A stretch of DNA of 64,000 bases from Streptomyces spiralis (GCF_014654675.1 NZ_BNBC01000001.1:212129-276128), one strand, 5' to 3'; counted from the stretch's first letter, positions 27,170-37,472 are shown. Numbers and translations: made by a program. The notes: generated by a model from the letters alone, not told the origin.

Positions 27170-28453
27170 ATGTCTCCCGCCAGTACCGGGGCGTCCACCG
27201 TCGTGGGCGCCGCACACACCGTCCCCGCCGCCGACGCCACCGATTCCCGCATGACCCCGGGCGGTCCCGGCTACCGCCGGATGAGCCTCGCCCTCTTCCT
27301 CGCCGGTGTCGCGACCTTCGCGCTGCTGTACTCCACGCAGGCGCTGCTGCCGCTGATCTCCGGGGAGTTCGGGGTGGCGGCGAGCGAGGCGAGCTGGACG
27401 GTCGCGGCGGCGACCGGTGGGCTGGCCCTGTTCGTCCTCCCGATGAGCGCGCTGTCGGAACGTTTCGGCCGCCGTACGGTGATGACGGCCTCGCTGGCGG
27501 TCGCGGTGGCCGTCGGCCTGCTGGTGCCGTTCGCGCCGTCACTGGGCGCGCTGGTGGTGCTGCGGGCGTTGCAGGGTGCCGCGCTGGCCGGGCTGCCGGC
27601 CTCCGCGCAGGCCTATCTGGCGGAGGAGGTCCGCCCGAGGGCGCTGGTCACGGCGATCGGCCTGTTCGTGGCGGGCAACAGCGTGGGCGGTATGAGCGGC
27701 CGGGTCATCACCGGCTGGGTCGCCCAGGAGTGGGGCTGGCGGGTCGCCGTGGGTGTCGTCGGCGTGATCGCGGTGCTGTGCGCGGTGGCGTTCCGTCTGC
27801 TTCTGCCGGCGCCGAGGCACTTCAGGCCGGGCTCGCTGCGCCCGCGCGTGCTGGCCGGCACGGTCCGCGACCACCTGGCCGATCCGCTGCTGCGCCGCCT
27901 GTACGCGATCGGCGCGCTGTTCATGACGGTGTTCGGCGGGGTCTACACGGTGATCGGCTACCGCCTGACCGAGGCGCCGTTCTCCCTCCCCCAGGGCATC
28001 GTCGGCTCGATCTTCCTGGTCTATCTCGTGGGCACGGTGTCGGCGTCGACGGCGGGACGGCTGGTGGGCCGGCTGGGCCGCAGGGGCGCCCTGTACCTGG
28101 CGGGTGCCACGACGGCGGCGGGACTGCTGCTGTCGCTGCTGGACTCCGTGGTGCCGGTGCTCCTCGGCCTGGTCCTGATCACGGCGGGCTTCTTCGCCGG
28201 GCACGCGGTGGCCTCCTCGGCGGTCAGCAAGACCGCCGTCCACGGCCGCGCCCAGGCCTCCGCCCTGTACCAGTCCGCGTACTACATCGGCTCCAGCGCC
28301 GGCAGCACCGTCGGCGCCATGGCCTTCCACGCCCAGGGCTGGCCGGGGACGGTCGGCGTGGGCCTGCTGGCGGTGCTGGGCGTCGTGACGATCACGGTGC
28401 TCGGATCCCGGGCGGCCCGGGTGGCGGCGCGGCGCGGGCCGGTGGCGGCGTAG
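27170..28453 (+). CDS. MFS transporter (YnfM/inner-membrane exporter type)
   Basis: A 427-residue major facilitator with 12 membrane segments. LYSTQALLPLISGEFGVAASEASWTVAAATGGLALFVLPMSALSERFGRR places motif A in loop 2-3, and RALQGAALAGLPASAQAYLAEE follows segment 4. This is the YnfM/arabinose-efflux-like group. The ATG 27170 lacks a ribosome site; TACGGT at 27158-27163 ends six bases before it, and TTGGAC lies upstream, so a leaderless start is likely. It is controlled presumably by the divergent LysR regulator. The substrate cannot be told. Confidence 0.88.
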   Translation: MSPASTGASTVVGAAHTVPAADATDSRMTPGGPGYRRMSLALFLAGVATFALLYSTQALLPLISGEFGVAASEASWTVAAATGGLALFVLPMSALSERFGRRTVMTASLAVAVAVGLLVPFAPSLGALVVLRALQGAALAGLPASAQAYLAEEVRPRALVTAIGLFVAGNSVGGMSGRVITGWVAQEWGWRVAVGVVGVIAVLCAVAFRLLLPAPRHFRPGSLRPRVLAGTVRDHLADPLLRRLYAIGALFMTVFGGVYTVIGYRLTEAPFSLPQGIVGSIFLVYLVGTVSASTAGRLVGRLGRRGALYLAGATTAAGLLLSLLDSVVPVLLGLVLITAGFFAGHAVASSAVSKTAVHGRAQASALYQSAYYIGSSAGSTVGAMAFHAQGWPGTVGVGLLAVLGVVTITVLGSRAARVAARRGPVAA

Positions 28454-28622
28454 CCCGCGGCCGCGCAGCCCGCGCGAACTGGGGTGCGAGTGCCCCCACT
28501 ACGCCTGTGACCTGCTGCTTTCTCCACTCCGGGGGCCGTTGTCAGTGCCGTGCGATAGCTTCCGAAGTGCTGGGCGCGACGACGCGCACGGACGGAACGG
28601 CCACAGGGGTGGGTGGACGACG

Positions 28623-29636
28623 ATGGGCAACGGTACGGCGACGGCAGACCTCGACGCAGAGCTGGAGAAGTACCGGGTCGAGCTGACCGGTTACTGCTAC
28701 CGCATGCTCGGCTCGTCCTTCGAGGCCGAGGACGCGGTGCAGGACACCCTGGTGCGCGCCTGGCGCAGCCACGACAGGTTCGAGGGCCGCTCCAGCCTTC
28801 GCTCGTGGCTGTACCGCATCGCGACGAACGTGTGCCTGGACATGCTGTCGGCGGGCAACAAGCGGGCCCGGCCGATGGATCTGACGGAGTCGACGCCGCT
28901 GGCCCGGGCGGCGCTGGCGCCCCGCCCGGACAACACCTGGCTGGAGCCGATGCCGGACGGCCGGGTCCTGCCGGCGGTCGAGGACCCGGCGGAGGCGGCG
29001 GTCGCCAAGGAGTCCGTACGGCTGGCGTTCATGGCGGCGCTCCAGCAGCTCCCCGCCAAGCAGCGGGCCGTGCTGATCCTGCGCGAGGTGCTGGCCTGGA
29101 AGGCGAGCGAGGTCGCCGAGCTGCTCGGCACGACGGTCGCCTCGGTCAACAGCGCCCTGCAGCGGGCGCGGGCCACACTCGCCGAGCGGGAGGACACAGG
29201 CGCCCGCGCCGAGGTGTCCGACCCGCTGGACGAGGAGCAGCAAAAGCTCCTGGAGCGCTATGTGAAGGCGTTCGAGGGATACGACATGACGGCGCTGACC
29301 GCGCTGCTGCACGAGGACGCGGTGATGACGATGCCGCCGTTCGACCTGTGGCTGACCGGCTCGGCGGACATCACGGGCTTCATGACGACGCTCGGCGCTG
29401 CCTGTGCGGGCTCGCGCCTGCTGCCGGTGCGGGCGAACGGGCTGCCGGGCTTCGCCCAGTACAAGCCGGACCCGGAGAAGGGCGGCTTCACGCCGTGGGC
29501 CGTGCAGGTGCTGGAGATCTCAGACGGCCGGATCCTCGGCTTCCACTGCTTCCTCGACACCCAGCGGTGGTTCCCGCTGTTCGGGCTGCCCCTCCATCTC
29601 GAAGGCGAGGCCGACCAGGGCGAGCAGGGCGTGTAG
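28623..29636 (+). CDS. ECF sigma factor with SnoaL-like C-terminal domain
   Basis: A 337-residue ECF sigma factor of the SigG/SigJ kind. Region 2 is YRVELTGYCYRMLGSSFEAEDAVQDTLVRAWRSHDRF, region 4 is LQQLPAKQRAVLILREVLAWKASEVAELLGTTVASVNSALQRARA, and a C-terminal SnoaL/NTF2-like domain follows (LERYVKAFEGYDMTALTALLHEDAVMTMPPFDLWLTGSADI). In such sigma factors the extra domain regulates activity in cis, replacing an anti-sigma factor. ATG 28623 follows a GGGTGG stretch. The 3' end overlaps the leftward STAS gene by 117 bases. Confidence 0.88.
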   Translation: MGNGTATADLDAELEKYRVELTGYCYRMLGSSFEAEDAVQDTLVRAWRSHDRFEGRSSLRSWLYRIATNVCLDMLSAGNKRARPMDLTESTPLARAALAPRPDNTWLEPMPDGRVLPAVEDPAEAAVAKESVRLAFMAALQQLPAKQRAVLILREVLAWKASEVAELLGTTVASVNSALQRARATLAEREDTGARAEVSDPLDEEQQKLLERYVKAFEGYDMTALTALLHEDAVMTMPPFDLWLTGSADITGFMTTLGAACAGSRLLPVRANGLPGFAQYKPDPEKGGFTPWAVQVLEISDGRILGFHCFLDTQRWFPLFGLPLHLEGEADQGEQGV

Positions 29637-29873
29637 CGCGGGGTCGGGGTCGCGCAGCCGGATGCGGCCCCCGGCCCGCCGGGCGGCCAGCTGAAGCCGT
29701 GCCAGCAGGTCGACGGTGCCGAGGCCGGGTGGTCCCAGCCCGCCCACGTCGCACACCACGACACCGGCCCCGGTCGTCTCCAGCAGACCGCGCACGTCGT
29801 CGCACAGCCCCCTCACCTCCTCCCGGGTGACGGGGCCGGCGAGCACGAGCACGGCGGGTGTCTTGGCGTCCAC
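29520..29873 (-). CDS. STAS-domain protein (anti-sigma-factor-antagonist-like)
   Basis: A ~117-residue STAS fold: VLVLAGPVTREEVRGLCDDVRGLLETTGAGVVVCDVGGLGPPGLGTVDLLARLQLAARRAGGRIRLRDPDPALHALLALVGL. The usual phosphorylatable Ser before the D-S motif is replaced (VGGLGPPGLG), so it may not be switched by an RsbW-type kinase. GTG 29873 is favoured because GGGGG precedes it by ten bases; the frame is open to ATG 29906. The C-terminal ~38 residues lie antisense to the end of the sigma factor gene and look like read-through rather than domain. Confidence 0.72.
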   Translation of the reverse strand: MDAKTPAVLVLAGPVTREEVRGLCDDVRGLLETTGAGVVVCDVGGLGPPGLGTVDLLARLQLAARRAGGRIRLRDPDPALHALLALVGLAFEMEGQPEQREPPLGVEEAVEAEDPAV

Positions 29874-30036
29874 GATCGGTAGACCCCCCTGCGGGCGACA
29901 ACTCATCGCGATGGGGCGACCCGCCGGAGATCACATTGACCCGCTGCCCTCCCTCCCCGGAGGGTGAGTGCATGCCCCATGGATCAGCACCGCCCTGGAT
30001 ACCCGACGGCCTCCTGCCACCCGCCGAGGAGGCCGC

Positions 30037-30957
30037 GTGCAAGGGGTGTTGACCGGTTTCGCGGTCATCGCGGTCGTGATCGGCGTCGGCTATCTGATCG
30101 GGCGGCGCGGCTACCTCGGCGACCAGGGCCAGGAGGTGCTGACCAAGCTGGCCTTCCATGTGGCGACCCCGGCCCTGCTGTTCACCACGCTGGCCCGGGC
30201 CGACCTGTCGGTGGTCTTCTCCGGCCGGCTGCTGGTGACGGCGGCGAGCACGGCGGCAGCGGCGGGCGTCTTCGTGGCGTTCGGCGCGGTACGGAACTGG
30301 GGCGTGGGCCGCACCACGATCGGCGCCCTGTGCTCCAGTTACGTCAACTCCGGCAACCTGGGCATCCCGATCGCCGCGTACGTCCTCGGTGACGCCTCGC
30401 TGGTGGCCCCGGTGCTGCTGTTCCAGCAGATCCTGGTCACGCCCATCGCCCTGACGGTCCTGGACCTGTCCGGCGCGGGCGAGAAGGGCCCGCTGTGGCA
30501 GCGCCTGCTGACGCCCCTGCGCAACCCGGTCGCGGTGGGCGCCCTGAGCGGCGTACTGGTCTCGGCGACCGGCCTGCGTGTCCCCGGCCCGGTCATGGAT
30601 CCGCTCACCCTGATCGCCAACATGTCCGTCCCGGCCGTCCTGCTGGCCTTCGGGATCGCCCTGCGCGGCAGCGCGGCCCCCGGCCGGGGCCGGGACCGCC
30701 AACTGGTGCTGCTGTCGGTCGCGTTGAAGTCGGTGGGCCAGCCGGTCGCCGCCTGGGCACTGGCGACGAGCGTCTTCGGGCTGCGGGGCCCGCAGTTGCT
30801 GGACGTGGTGGTCACCTCGGCCCTCCCCGCAGCCCAGAACCTCTTCACCTACGCGAGCCGCTACCGGGTGGGCGAGTCACTGGCCCAGGAGTCGATCCTG
30901 CTGTCGACGATCCTGTCGGTACCGGTGCTGGTGGCGGTTGCGGCGTTGTTGGGGTGA
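30037..30957 (+). CDS. AEC-family (auxin efflux carrier) transporter
   Basis: A 306-residue membrane protein of the AEC family with about ten spans in two five-span halves. VLTKLAFHVATPALLFTTLARADLS and SSYVNSGNLGIPIAAYVLGDAS carry the conserved N-x-G-x-x-P crossover; LPAAQNLFTYASRYRVGESLAQESILLSTILSVP is the second-half signature. Bacterial members export small organic acids such as malate. GTG 30037 follows a good GAGGAGG ribosome site, so a longer reading from ATG 29968 is unlikely. It stands alone, convergent with the Uma2 gene. Confidence 0.88.
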   Translation: MQGVLTGFAVIAVVIGVGYLIGRRGYLGDQGQEVLTKLAFHVATPALLFTTLARADLSVVFSGRLLVTAASTAAAAGVFVAFGAVRNWGVGRTTIGALCSSYVNSGNLGIPIAAYVLGDASLVAPVLLFQQILVTPIALTVLDLSGAGEKGPLWQRLLTPLRNPVAVGALSGVLVSATGLRVPGPVMDPLTLIANMSVPAVLLAFGIALRGSAAPGRGRDRQLVLLSVALKSVGQPVAAWALATSVFGLRGPQLLDVVVTSALPAAQNLFTYASRYRVGESLAQESILLSTILSVPVLVAVAALLG

Positions 30958-30965
30958 CGGGGGTG

Positions 30966-31550
30966 TCAGTCCGCCGGGAACTCGCTGGTGTCGATCACGA
31001 CGTCGAAGGGGGCGGGCAGTTTGACGGGTTCGCCGAACTTGGCCGTGGCGAGGGGGCGGTAGACGTCACCCTTCGGCTCTCCGTAGAGCGTCGCGGCGGG
31101 ACCGTCGGGGGCCCAGCGGTCGACGAGGAGGTACAACGGGATGTGCGCGGTGGCGTAGGCGGCGTGCTTGCTGATGCGGTCGTGGCGTGCGTTGGACTTG
31201 GACGTCACCTCGACGACGAGTTCCGCGAGAGCGGCCGGAACGTGGCTGTCCGATTCCGCACACTCCTGCCGCGGAGCCACCACAAGGTCCGGCATGAGCA
31301 TGCCCAGACGCGACGGCACGGCGATGGACAGTGTCTGGTAGATCCCCCAGTCATCGGGGATCACGGAGTAAAGGCGACGCTGGATCAGCTCCGCGATGAC
31401 GTTGTGGCGGGGTGCGGGAGCAGGTGACACGGTGATGATCCCCTCGATGATCTCCACCCTGCTGCCCTCAGGCCATTCCATCTCCTCCCAGAACCGGACG
31501 AGCTCGTCCCAGCTCTGCTCGGGGTCGTGGCCCACGGTGAGTGCGCTCAT
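30966..31550 (-). CDS. Uma2-family restriction-endonuclease-fold protein
   Basis: A 194-residue Uma2 (DUF820) protein with a PD-(D/E)XK fold. VEIIEGIITVSPAPAPRHNVIAELIQRRL forms the N-terminal strand-helix, MLMPDLVVAP supplies the active Asp, ELVVEVTSKSNARHDRISKHAAYATAHIPLYLLVD supplies the E-x-x-S/K motif. Many Streptomyces carry dozens of these; their target is unknown. The ATG has a strong AGGAG. A perfect seven-base dyad TCGGTGA/TCACCGA (31564-31578) lies just upstream and could be an operator. Confidence 0.88.
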   Translation of the reverse strand: MSALTVGHDPEQSWDELVRFWEEMEWPEGSRVEIIEGIITVSPAPAPRHNVIAELIQRRLYSVIPDDWGIYQTLSIAVPSRLGMLMPDLVVAPRQECAESDSHVPAALAELVVEVTSKSNARHDRISKHAAYATAHIPLYLLVDRWAPDGPAATLYGEPKGDVYRPLATAKFGEPVKLPAPFDVVIDTSEFPAD

Positions 31551-31591
31551 GGCGGTTCTCCTATCGGTGAGTCACCGATCCCAGCATGCCG

Positions 31592-31623
31592 AACGGGACC
31601 GGTGCAGGTCCACCGATCCCGTT
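31592..31623. terminator. Hairpin between the Uma2 and deoA genes
   Basis: AACGGGACCGGTG pairs with CACCGATCCCGTT around a six-base loop with one mismatch. It lies 23 bases after the deoA stop, in the right place to end the leftward transporter-cdd-deoA transcript. Confidence 0.7.
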
Positions 31624-31646
31624 CACCCGAATGGGGAAACTGCAGG

Positions 31647-32930
<1,284 letters not shown>

Positions 32931-32963
32931 GGGATGAGTTTCCTTCCGGGTGCGAAGGGAGAC

Positions 32964-33006
32964 GGCCCCGTGCGGGCCGGCCACGAGGGACGGCTCGCAC
33001 GGGGCC
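32964..33006. terminator. Intercistronic hairpin between cdd and deoA
   Basis: GGCCCCGTGCG pairs perfectly with CGCACGGGGCC around a 21-base loop, just behind the cdd stop. It may reduce read-through into deoA or protect the 3' end of the upstream message. Confidence 0.6.
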
Positions 33007-33015
33007 GCACGGTTG

Positions 33016-33420
33016 TTACTTGGTGAGGTGGTCGGGCCCGAAGGCCTGCGGCAGCATCTGGGACAGCGGCAGGATCCCCGCCGGGGTCTCCAGCAGCAGG
33101 TCCGGCCCGCCGAACTCGTACAGCAGCTGGCGGCAGCGCCCGCACGGCACGAGGATCTCGCCCCGGCCGTCCACGCAGGTGAAGTGGGTGAGCCGGCCGC
33201 CGCCGCTGTTCTGGAGCTGCGAGACGAGTCCGCACTCGGCGCACAGGCCGAGGCCGTAGGAGGCGTTCTCCACGTTGCAGCCGGTGACGATCCGGCCGTC
33301 GTCGACCAGCGCGGCGACGCCGACCGGGTAGCCCGAGTAGGGGGCGTAGGCGCGGCACATCGCCGCGCGCGCCTCCTCGCGCAGCCTGTCCCAGTCGACC
33401 GTCGTCGCGTCCGAGATCAC
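33016..33420 (-). CDS. cdd: Cytidine deaminase
   Basis: A 134-residue homotetrameric-type cytidine deaminase that converts (deoxy)cytidine to (deoxy)uridine. GCNVENASYGLGLCAECGLVS contains the first zinc Cys with catalytic Glu (CAE), and VPCGRCRQLLYEFG the other two Cys. Start GTG 33420 overlaps the stop of the upstream permease (GTGA), so the enzyme is translationally coupled to the importer. It turns imported cytidine into a substrate for the phosphorylase downstream. Confidence 0.93.
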   Translation of the reverse strand: MISDATTVDWDRLREEARAAMCRAYAPYSGYPVGVAALVDDGRIVTGCNVENASYGLGLCAECGLVSQLQNSGGGRLTHFTCVDGRGEILVPCGRCRQLLYEFGGPDLLLETPAGILPLSQMLPQAFGPDHLTK

Positions 33421-34703
33421 TTGCCCTGTCCCTTCCGGTACCGCATGCCGTCCGCCTTGGGCATCCGCAGGCGTTGCGCGGACAGCGACAGCACCAGCAG
33501 GGTGACGACGTACGGGGTGGCACCCACGAAGTCGCCCGGCACCTCGTCGGTGACCAGGTACCAGACCAGGACGAGCGCGGCCATGACGGCGCTGATGACA
33601 CCCTGCCACAGGGCCTTGCGGTAGAGCTTCCAGCCGGCGAGAACCGCGAGAAGAACCACCAGGAGGAGCAGCAGCGCGTGCACGGTCACGCCGCCGTTGC
33701 GCAGCTGCAGCGCGTCGGAGAAGCCGAACAGGCCCGCGCCCATCGCCAGACCGCCCGGCCGCCAGTTGCCGAAGATCATGGCGGCGAGGCCGATGTAGCC
33801 GCGTCCGCCGGTCTGGCCCTCGAGGTAGATGTGGGAGGTCACCAGCGAGAGGAAGGCGCCGCCGAGGCCGGCGAGGCCGCCGGAGATGGCCACGGCCGCG
33901 TACTTGTAGGTGTAGACGTTGACGCCGAGGGACTCCGCGGCGATCGGGTTCTCACCGCAGGAGCGCAGCCGCAGGCCGAACGGGGTGCGCCACAGCAGCC
34001 ACCAGGTCCCGACGAACAGCACCACGGCCAGGATGGTCACCACGGACAGGTTGGTGACCAGGCCGCCGAGGATGCCGGCGAGGTCGGAGACGAGGAACCA
34101 GTGGTGCTTCTCGACCGACTGCAGGGCGTCCGAGAGGCCGGGCACGTCGAAGTTGGGCAGCGAGTCCGAGGGCGGGGACTGCTTGGGGTTGCCGCCGGCG
34201 TCCGCCGCCTTGCCGTCCACGAAGAACAGCTTGGCGAGGTACTGGGTGGCGCCGAGCGCGAGCAGGTTGATCGCGACACCCGAGACGATGTGGTCGACGC
34301 CGAAGGTGACGGTGGCGACGGCGTGCACCAGGCCGCCGAGGACACCGAAGCCGATGCCGCACAGCAGGCCGAGCCAGGGGCTGGACTGCCAGCCGATCCA
34401 GCCGGCGCCGAAGGTGCCGAGGATCATCATGCCCTCGAGGCCGATGTTGACCACACCGGCCCGCTCGGACCACAGACCGGCGAGGCCGGCGAGGCCGATC
34501 GGCACGGCGAGGCCCAGCGCGGCGCTGATCTGGCCGGCGGAGTCGAGCTGGTTGGCGCCGGTGATCACACGGACCGCGGCGACGAGCAGCAGGGCGCCCG
34601 CGACGATCATGAGGATCTGGCCGAGCGACCGGCCCTGGCGCTTGGCCGCGGCGTCCGCCTTGGGCGCCACGGGCGGCGGCGTGTCGGTCATCGTGGCAGT
34701 CAT
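33417..34703 (-). CDS. Nucleoside ABC transporter permease 2
   Basis: A 428-residue permease of the branched-chain/BMP-linked group (YufQ/NupQ-like) with about ten spans. IGLAGLAGLWSERAGVVNIGLEGMMILGTFGAGW and LRSCGENPIAAESLGVNVYTYKYAAVAISGGLAGLGGAFLSL are the characteristic motifs. A long external loop near residues 150-200 is hydrophilic. ATG 34703 overlaps the stop of the first permease (ATGA), and the stop overlaps cdd (GTGA). The operon order is ATPase, permease 1, permease 2, cdd, deoA. Confidence 0.9.
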   Translation of the reverse strand: MTATMTDTPPPVAPKADAAAKRQGRSLGQILMIVAGALLLVAAVRVITGANQLDSAGQISAALGLAVPIGLAGLAGLWSERAGVVNIGLEGMMILGTFGAGWIGWQSSPWLGLLCGIGFGVLGGLVHAVATVTFGVDHIVSGVAINLLALGATQYLAKLFFVDGKAADAGGNPKQSPPSDSLPNFDVPGLSDALQSVEKHHWFLVSDLAGILGGLVTNLSVVTILAVVLFVGTWWLLWRTPFGLRLRSCGENPIAAESLGVNVYTYKYAAVAISGGLAGLGGAFLSLVTSHIYLEGQTGGRGYIGLAAMIFGNWRPGGLAMGAGLFGFSDALQLRNGGVTVHALLLLLVVLLAVLAGWKLYRKALWQGVISAVMAALVLVWYLVTDEVPGDFVGATPYVVTLLVLSLSAQRLRMPKADGMRYRKGQGK

Positions 34704-35830
34704 CACGCCACCTCCTGCTTCTTCATCGGGGCGACGGCCTGGGCGGCGAGCTCGGCGCCGACCCTCTGCTGCTGGCGCTTGAGGCCGTAGCGGCGGACGA
34801 CCTCGTAGGCGATCACGACGCACAGGACGATGACGCCCTGGATGACGCCGAGGATCTCCTTGTCGTAGCCCTGGAACTCCAGGTGGTTGGTGGTGCGCTC
34901 CAGGAAGCCCCACAGGAGGGCGCCGAGGGCGATGCCGACGGGGTGGTTGCGGCCGAGCAGCGCGATGGCGATACCGGTGAAGCCGATGCCCGCCGGGAAG
35001 CTGTTGTCGTACTGGTAGCTCTCGTTCAGCAGCGTGGGCATGCCGATCAGGCCGGCCACGGCACCCGAGACGATCATGCTGGTGACGACCATCTTCTTGA
35101 CGCTGACACCGCTGGCGGAGGCCGCCGACTCGGACAGGCCGACGGTGCGCAGGTCGAAGCCGAAGCGGGTGCGGCCGAGGACGAACCAGAACGCGATGCC
35201 GACGATCACGGCGAAGAAGATGAAGCCGTCGAGGATGCCCGCGGGGCCCGTGTCCATGTTGAACAGGTGTGAGCCCCCCGGCAGCGGCTTGGTGGAGACG
35301 AGGGTGCCCGCCTCGTCGAGCTGGCCGAGCTTTCCGGGCTGGAGCAGGTAGGCGATGATCGCGGTGGCGATCGAGTTGAGCATGATCGTCGAGATGACCT
35401 CGCTCACCCCGCGGGTCACCTTCAGGACGCCGGCGATGGCCGCCCACAGGGCGCCGGTCGCCATGGCGCACAGCATGATCAGCGGAATGGCGATCCAGCC
35501 GGGGACGGTGAGCGCCCCGCCGAGGACCGCGGCCATGAACGCGGCGAGCCGGTACTGGCCGTCGACGCCGATGTTGAACAGGTTCATGCGGAAGCCGAGG
35601 GCCACCGCGACGCCCGCCAGGTAGTACGTCGTCGCCTTGTTCAGGATGTAGACCTGGCTGTCGCTGGCGGAGCCGTAGGTCACCATGTCGCTGAAGGCGT
35701 CGCCCGGGTTCTTGCCGGTGGCGAGGATGACCAGGGTCGTGACGACGAGCGCGGTGACCACGGCCAGCAGCGGGGCCGCGATCCCGAGGAGCAGCCGCTC
35801 CTTGTCGATCCGTTGGGTCAGCTTGTTCAT
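34703..35830 (-). CDS. Nucleoside ABC transporter permease 1
   Basis: A 375-residue permease (YufP/NupP-like). ALGFRMNLFNIGVDGQYRLAAFMAAVLGG and RGVSEVISTIMLNSIATAIIAYLL are the conserved cytoplasmic coupling and substrate-path segments; GIGFTGIAIALLGRNHPVGIALGALLWG follows near the C-terminus. About nine spans. ATG 35830 overlaps the ATPase stop by four bases (ATGA). Together with permease 2 it forms the channel for nucleosides delivered by the BMP lipoprotein. Confidence 0.9.
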   Translation of the reverse strand: MNKLTQRIDKERLLLGIAAPLLAVVTALVVTTLVILATGKNPGDAFSDMVTYGSASDSQVYILNKATTYYLAGVAVALGFRMNLFNIGVDGQYRLAAFMAAVLGGALTVPGWIAIPLIMLCAMATGALWAAIAGVLKVTRGVSEVISTIMLNSIATAIIAYLLQPGKLGQLDEAGTLVSTKPLPGGSHLFNMDTGPAGILDGFIFFAVIVGIAFWFVLGRTRFGFDLRTVGLSESAASASGVSVKKMVVTSMIVSGAVAGLIGMPTLLNESYQYDNSFPAGIGFTGIAIALLGRNHPVGIALGALLWGFLERTTNHLEFQGYDKEILGVIQGVIVLCVVIAYEVVRRYGLKRQQQRVGAELAAQAVAPMKKQEVA

Positions 35831-37386
35831 CGGTCGGCGTCCTCTGTGTGCTCCAGGTGGCCGGTGGCCGCACCCGTCATGGCGGAGCCCAGCTCCTCGG
35901 GGGTGATGGTGGCGGGGTCGGCGTCGGCGACCAGGCGGCCGCGGTACATCACCCGCAGGGTGTCGGAGAGCCCGATGAGCTCGTCCAGGTCGGCGGAGAT
36001 CAGGAGCACGGCCAGGCCCTGGCGGCGGGCCTCGCGGATGTGGTCCCAGATCGCGGCCTGCGCGCCGACGTCCACACCCCGGGTGGGGTGGGCGGCGATG
36101 AGGAGCTTCGGGTCGTGGCTCATCTCGCGGCCGACGATCAGCTTCTGCTGGTTGCCGCCGGACAGCGAGGCGGCGGTCACCTCGATGCCCGGGGTGCGCA
36201 CGTCGTAGGCCTCGACGATGCGCTCGGTGTCGGCGCGGGCCGCCTTGAGGTCGAGCAGTCCGCCGCGCGAGTTGGGCTTCTCGGTGACGTGGCCGAGGAT
36301 GCGGTTCTCCCACAGCGGCGCCTCGAGGAGCAGGCCGTGGCGGTGGCGGTCCTCGGGGATGTAGCCGACGCCGGCCTCTCGGCGGCGGCGGGTGGGGACG
36401 TGGGAGATGTCGGTGCCGTCGAGGGTGATGACGCCGCCGTCGGGGTCGCGGATACCCATGATGGCCTCGACCAGTTCGGACTGGCCGTTGCCATCCACAC
36501 CGGCGATGCCGAGGACCTCGCCCTTGTGGATGGTGAAGGAGATGTCGTCGAGGATGATCCGCTCGACGCCGTCGAGGTCGGTCTGCGCCAGGCGCAGGCC
36601 CTCCAGCTTCAGCAGCGGGACGTCCGTGACGGTGGACTCCTCGGTCTCCGGCGTGGGCAGTTCGCTGCCGACCATCAGCTCGGCGAGCTGCTTGGTGGTG
36701 GTCGTCCGCGGGTCGACGGTGCCGACCGTGGTGCCGCGCCGGATGACGGTGATCTCGTCGGCGACGGAGAGCACCTCGCCCAGCTTGTGGGAGATGAAGA
36801 TGACGGTGAGCCCCTCGGCCTTCAGCTCGCGCAGGTTGTCGAAGAGGGCGTCGACCTCCTGCGGCACGAGGACGGCGGTGGGCTCGTCGAGGATGAGGGT
36901 CTTGGCGCCGCGGTAGAGGACCTTGAGGATCTCCACGCGCTGGCGGTCGGCGACGCCGAGTTCCTCCAGGAGGACGTCCGGCCGCACGTTCAGGCCGTAC
37001 GCGTCGGATATCTCCTTGATCTTGGCGCGCGCCTTGGCGCCGATGCCGTACAGCTTCTCCGCGCCGAGGACGACGTTCTCGAGGACGGTGAGGTTGTCGG
37101 CGAGCATGAAGTGCTGGTGCACCATGCCGATGCCGCGGGCGATGGCGTCGCCGGGGTTGTGGAAGGTGACCTGTTCGCCGCCCACGGTGATGGTGCCCTC
37201 GTCCGGCTGCTGCATGCCGTAGAGGATCTTCATCAGGGTGGACTTGCCGGCGCCGTTCTCGCCGCACAGGGCGTGGACGGTGCCCGTGCGGACCGTGATG
37301 TCGATGTCGCGGTTGGCGACGACGCCGGGGAAGCGCTTGGTGATGCCGCGCAGTTCGACGGCAGCGGGAGGGCTGGACGCGTTGAT
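35827..37386 (-). CDS. Nucleoside ABC transporter ATPase (double NBD), apparent ATC start
   Basis: A 519-residue protein with two ATPase domains, like NupO/YufO and RbsA. The first Walker A is GENGAGKS; the first signature is degenerate (GVADRQRVEIL in place of LSVGQQQR) before LILDEPTAVL. The second domain has GVDGNGQSE in place of a canonical Walker A, and LSGGNQQK. Homology begins ~12 codons before VELRGITKRFPG, yet no ATG, GTG or TTG lies in that frame upstream of MKILYG inside Walker A. An ATC at 37384-37386 sits eight bases behind a good GAGGAG and is exactly where an ATG is expected. I annotate from that ATC; a G-to-C change or a sequencing error are both possible. Confidence 0.85.
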   Translation of the reverse strand: MNASSPPAAVELRGITKRFPGVVANRDIDITVRTGTVHALCGENGAGKSTLMKILYGMQQPDEGTITVGGEQVTFHNPGDAIARGIGMVHQHFMLADNLTVLENVVLGAEKLYGIGAKARAKIKEISDAYGLNVRPDVLLEELGVADRQRVEILKVLYRGAKTLILDEPTAVLVPQEVDALFDNLRELKAEGLTVIFISHKLGEVLSVADEITVIRRGTTVGTVDPRTTTTKQLAELMVGSELPTPETEESTVTDVPLLKLEGLRLAQTDLDGVERIILDDISFTIHKGEVLGIAGVDGNGQSELVEAIMGIRDPDGGVITLDGTDISHVPTRRRREAGVGYIPEDRHRHGLLLEAPLWENRILGHVTEKPNSRGGLLDLKAARADTERIVEAYDVRTPGIEVTAASLSGGNQQKLIVGREMSHDPKLLIAAHPTRGVDVGAQAAIWDHIREARRQGLAVLLISADLDELIGLSDTLRVMYRGRLVADADPATITPEELGSAMTGAATGHLEHTEDADR

Positions 37387-37460
37387 GGCGCACTCTCCTC
37401 GGGGAAAAGGGGCTGCGGGGGGAGGGCAGGCGTCGGCGACGCTAGCGCGGCAACTCCTTG

Positions 37461-37472
37461 CTACGCGCGTAG
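37461..37472. promoter_or_regulatory. CTACGCGCGTAG palindrome, operator candidate for the nucleoside ABC operon
   Basis: A perfect palindrome 75 bases upstream of the ATPase gene start, within the 164-base gap behind the BMP lipoprotein gene. It suggests that the ATPase-permease-cdd-deoA operon has its own controlled promoter. Confidence 0.72.

Noticed and set aside
34703..37393. An 896-codon leftward frame joining the ABC ATPase region to permease 1
   Set aside because: Only the last 375 codons are a real permease. The first part reads the ATPase gene in a wrong frame (Arg/His/Pro-rich). It arises because the true ATPase frame lacks a normal start codon.
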